The position numbers and the translations under genes are program-made. Of a stretch of 64,000 bases of DNA, positions 62,859-64,000 are shown piece after piece. Position 1 is the first letter of the stretch; the number at the start of each line of letters is the position of its first letter. Source of the DNA: Ardenticatenales bacterium (GTDB taxonomy: Bacteria > Chloroflexota > Anaerolineae > Epilineales > Epilineaceae); assembly GCA_020853525.1 (NCBI GenBank), contig JADYYS010000065.1, positions 57,622 to 121,621 on the forward strand. Reading direction: 5' to 3'. The notes below the pieces were generated by a model. That model did no database searches. It was not told the origin of the DNA and worked only from the letters and a program-made list of their open reading frames with translations.

Positions 62859-63716
62859 CTATTCCACGTCGAACTCGGTCATCATCCCGAGCGCCACGTG
62901 CGGCTGGGCACTGGCCGGATCCGGCAGGAAGCACAGCAGCGCGTAGCGACCGGCCGTGAGGTCGGCCGGGAAGGACTGGCTGGCGCCGGCGGGAATGGCG
63001 ACGACGCCGCCGAGCGGCAGGGCCGGCGGCGGACCGCTGGCGCCGGGCGCGAACGCGGCCGCGACATCCGCGGCCGTCGCGCCCTCGTCGAGCTTCAGGA
63101 GGACGGCCTCATGCGGCTGCTTGCCCGTGTTGGAGACCGCGATCACGTGCTCGCCCGCCGAGACCTTGGCCGGCACCTGGAAGGCGAAGTCCAGCTGCTT
63201 GATCGCGACATCCGCACTCGGAGCAGCAGCCGAGGCCGCCTCGGAATCCGTCACCGCCAACGGCTTGATCATCCCCTTCTGGACACGGGGCACGCCCTTG
63301 GCGTCGGGGATGTTGCAGACCATCGCATACGTGCCCGCTTCGAGGGGAACGAAGGTGCTGGCCTTCTGCCCGGGCGCCGCCACCGCGGGCCCGCCGGCCG
63401 GCACCGCCCAGCTCGGGAGCGGGTCGGTCTCCTTGGCCGTGGCCGCATATGCGGTGAAGTCGTCGAACGACTTGCCGTCCGTCAGCTGTAGCAGGGCCAC
63501 TTGGTGCAGCTCCGTGCCCTGGTTGTCGATCGTGACCTCCGTCAAGCCGGCGACGGTCTCGGCGGTCTCGGGATAGTCGTTGTCCGTGGCGCGGATCACG
63601 AGCTCGGGCACGCTGCCCGCGACGAAGTCCGCGCTCTCCGGTTCACACGCGGAGACGAGCGCGGCCAGCGTCAAACCGACAGCGGCCAGCGACAAGCGGG
63701 AATGGGAGACGTTCAT
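62859..63716 (-). CDS. Lipoprotein with two cupredoxin-like domains
   Basis: Exported lipoprotein of 285 residues; the signal ends LAALVSAC with Cys24 as the lipidation site. Two related domains follow. Domain 1 (about 36-155) has TEVTIDNQGTELHQVALLQL and GTYAMVCNIPD; domain 2 (about 165-285) has FQVPAKVSAGEHVIAVSNTG, KQPHEAVLLKL, RYALLCFLPD and PHVALGM. Domain 2 keeps the H...C...H...M ligand set of a type-1 copper site; domain 1 lacks the second His (VPRVQKGM). It may bind or transfer copper, or be an electron carrier. The start ATG has GGAGAAA upstream. Confidence 0.82.
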   Translation of the reverse strand: MNVSHSRLSLAAVGLTLAALVSACEPESADFVAGSVPELVIRATDNDYPETAETVAGLTEVTIDNQGTELHQVALLQLTDGKSFDDFTAYAATAKETDPLPSWAVPAGGPAVAAPGQKASTFVPLEAGTYAMVCNIPDAKGVPRVQKGMIKPLAVTDSEAASAAAPSADVAIKQLDFAFQVPAKVSAGEHVIAVSNTGKQPHEAVLLKLDEGATAADVAAAFAPGASGPPPALPLGGVVAIPAGASQSFPADLTAGRYALLCFLPDPASAQPHVALGMMTEFDVE

Positions 63717-63873
63717 GGGGCGATTTCTCCGGAATCGTGGAAGCGGATGCCGCGTCGCCGGCCGTCCGGACGGGACGCGCGCCGGCGAAGGCGGATGCCG
63801 CGAAGGCGCGGCGGCGCAACATGTAGTCCGGGGGGCGGGAAAGGGCAAGCGGGGCGGTCGGCGGTGGTGGTGT

Positions 63874-64000
63874 TGACCTGCCCCCAAGAGTTGGTCCAGC
63901 GGCTAAGAGGGGATGGCCGTCGGATCGAGTGTCAGCGCGAAGACCGCCGGCGCGAGGTTGCCCAGAGCGCTGTGCGGTCGGACACCATTGTAATCGTGCC
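63874..64000 (-). mobile_element. IS3-family insertion sequence, end
   Basis: The element enters from the right edge. Its end shows an inverted-repeat-like start TGACCTGCCCCCAAGAGTT (63874 onward), common for IS3-family ends, 29 bases before the transposase stop. The other end and any target duplication lie outside the window. It sits 158 bases upstream of the cupredoxin lipoprotein start. Confidence 0.75.
63903..64000 (-). CDS. IS3-family transposase OrfB, C-terminal end (partial)
   Basis: Only the last 32 residues are inside the window. HDYNGVRPHSALGNLAPAVF is the hallmark end of the IS3 OrfB integrase core (rve_3), where YNxxRPH and the following LG close the catalytic domain. It is cut by the right edge, so I cannot tell whether the gene is intact. 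Confidence 0.85.
   Translation of the reverse strand, partial: HDYNGVRPHSALGNLAPAVFALTLDPTAIPS

Overview
This is a very GC-rich bacterial window, and I think it most likely comes from Chloroflexota (Anaerolineae or Ardenticatenia relatives). That is inference from gene content: a giant DUF11 surface protein, Thr/Pro-rich linkers, several secreted proteins ending in a short Leu-Pro...Arg motif, DUF4010 and LiaF-like membrane proteins, a fused E1 dehydrogenase and many toxin-antitoxin pairs. No rRNA, tRNA or other marker is present to prove it.

Left part (1-24 kb) is mostly housekeeping and accessory metabolism. It holds an AstE/AspA-type deacylase, a DUF4010 membrane protein, a tandem-domain Arr ADP-ribosyltransferase, and an M23/beta-propeller lipoprotein. 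Next is a redox cluster on the plus strand: an OmpR-type regulator, a di-haem peroxidase lipoprotein and a Tat-exported multicopper oxidase, packed with 4-bp spacing or overlap. DoxX, a fused alpha-beta E1 of 2-oxoacid dehydrogenase flanked by two copies of a palindromic repeat, an NmrA-like protein, two LiaF-like membrane proteins, a methyltransferase, a beta-helix protein, a fused AbiEii-like nucleotidyltransferase, an SLC5 symporter and a short UvrA follow.

Middle part (24.3-40.6 kb) is one 16-kb gene for a secreted protein of about 5350 residues. It has a signal segment, an unrecognised N-terminal domain, a Ser/Thr linker, about 32 DUF11 domains and four beta-sandwich modules, followed by a strong terminator. 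The DUF11 domains are not a simple array: they repeat in a higher-order cycle of four (about 1.55 kb), seven times over.

Right part (40.8-64 kb) is rich in exported proteins and toxin-antitoxin loci. It has a secreted beta-helix protein, two AbrB/PIN modules (one apparently with a YjbR gene in the operon), two adjacent genes with C-terminal domains resembling the pVHL beta domain (one also DUF6777-like), a secreted glycosidase-like protein, MsrA, a 1720-residue Ig-like surface protein, an ICMT-like membrane methyltransferase, and a 1742-residue LamG/gingipain-like/beta-propeller/FN3 protein whose peptidase domain looks catalytically dead. A third AbrB/PIN pair, a two-cupredoxin lipoprotein and the end of an IS3-family element close the window.

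Recurring signals: several genes have a sigma-70-like promoter placed so that transcription would begin at or within a few bases of the start codon (best case 44562), which suggests leaderless mRNAs alongside genes with good Shine-Dalgarno sites. Three proteins share the C-terminal LP...R tail, a candidate surface-sorting or anchoring signal.
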